From Proteobacteria bacterium CG1_02_64_396 (lineage in GTDB: Bacteria > Pseudomonadota > MNWR01 > CG1-02-64-396), in assembly GCA_001872725.1 (NCBI GenBank), contig MNWR01000025.1, positions 1 through 32,384 of the forward strand: a stretch of 32,384 nt of DNA, read 5' to 3'. A program made the position numbers and the translations under genes. Below the pieces are notes generated by a model. The model had not been told where the DNA came from. It saw only the letters and a program-made list of their open reading frames with translations, and searched no databases. Of the stretch, positions 32,277-32,384 are shown one piece after another. Position 1 is the stretch's first letter, and the number at the start of each line of letters is the position of its first letter.

Positions 32277-32384
32277 ATGGCCGTACACGTAGACCCCAGC
32301 CACCCCTTGGAGGGGGCTTTTTCGGCGTTGTTGAATCAGGGCCTGGATGGCGCCGGAGAGGCGCTTCGAATTCTGATCAACGAG
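32277..32384 (+). CDS. IS256-family transposase, N-terminal part only
   Basis: The first 36 codons of a gene running off the right edge. The ATG at 32277 follows AAGGAGAA. The segment N-Q-G-L-D-G-A-G-E-A-L-R-I-L-I-N-E matches the usual N-terminus of IS256/mutator-type transposases (L-x-x-G-L-D-G-x-x-x-A-L-R-x-L-x-N-E-A). The catalytic region is not visible. Confidence 0.8.
   Translation, partial: MAVHVDPSHPLEGAFSALLNQGLDGAGEALRILINE

Overview
The window is high-GC proteobacterial chromosome. The core genes are a ribF-ileS-lspA operon and rpe. Lipoproteins, a predicted outer-membrane barrel, an OmpA-like protein and an exosortase show a diderm cell envelope. Heavy use of CCC/GGG-type codons and a mix of REP-like repeats suggest a gammaproteobacterium or a neighbouring class (Acidithiobacillia or Zetaproteobacteria); the sequence alone does not settle it.

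Layout. 1-2175: the 3' end of an IS3-family transposase abuts an AT-richer hydrolase-like gene (perhaps interrupted by the IS), then a terminator. 2369-6835 (minus): lspA, ileS and ribF, with a perfect 30-bp inverted repeat between ribF and ileS. 7123-14263 (plus): a rightward cluster encoding a TetR-type regulator fused to a PqqD-like domain, an ATP-grasp ligase, a PLP decarboxylase with a leader-like N-terminus, a urea-transporter/M23-peptidase fusion, a predicted outer-membrane protein and a secreted TPR protein. 14281-14682: tandem REP-like repeats. 14808-20262: a HAD phosphatase, a DUF4114 protein with a PEP-CTERM-like tail, an exosortase-EpsI fusion and a membrane-anchored TPR protein, i.e. 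a protein-sorting module. 20384-24096: OmpA-like lipoprotein, unknown proteins, rpe, a DUF2007 protein and an EI24 membrane protein.

24099-31405 is the most interesting part. On the plus strand a nucleotidyltransferase-like gene, an ABC ATPase and an ABC permease overlap one another by 4 nt. On the minus strand an HprK-like kinase, a stand-alone PqqD domain, a SPASM radical SAM enzyme and a 62-residue, five-cysteine peptide form an overlapping operon. The peptide begins on an ATGA overlap with the radical SAM gene, behind a perfect AAAGGAGG ribosome-binding site. Its N-terminus has a W-x-x-P-x-L motif like the Y-x-x-P-x-L leader motif of lasso peptides, and it ends in serine. Between the two arms lie a transglutaminase-like protein and a membrane spermidine-synthase-like protein whose start codons share one CATG. 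PqqD-like domain, transglutaminase-like protease, HprK-like kinase, nucleotidyltransferase and ABC exporter are all accessory types known from lasso-peptide clusters, but no lasso cyclase is visible and a radical SAM enzyme is present instead. I infer a candidate new class of ribosomally made, modified peptide.

31553-32384 is a mobile-element scrapyard: a degenerate copy of a dispersed structured repeat, a 169-bp MITE, a possible gene remnant, and the start of an IS256-family element whose outer end matches the MITE.
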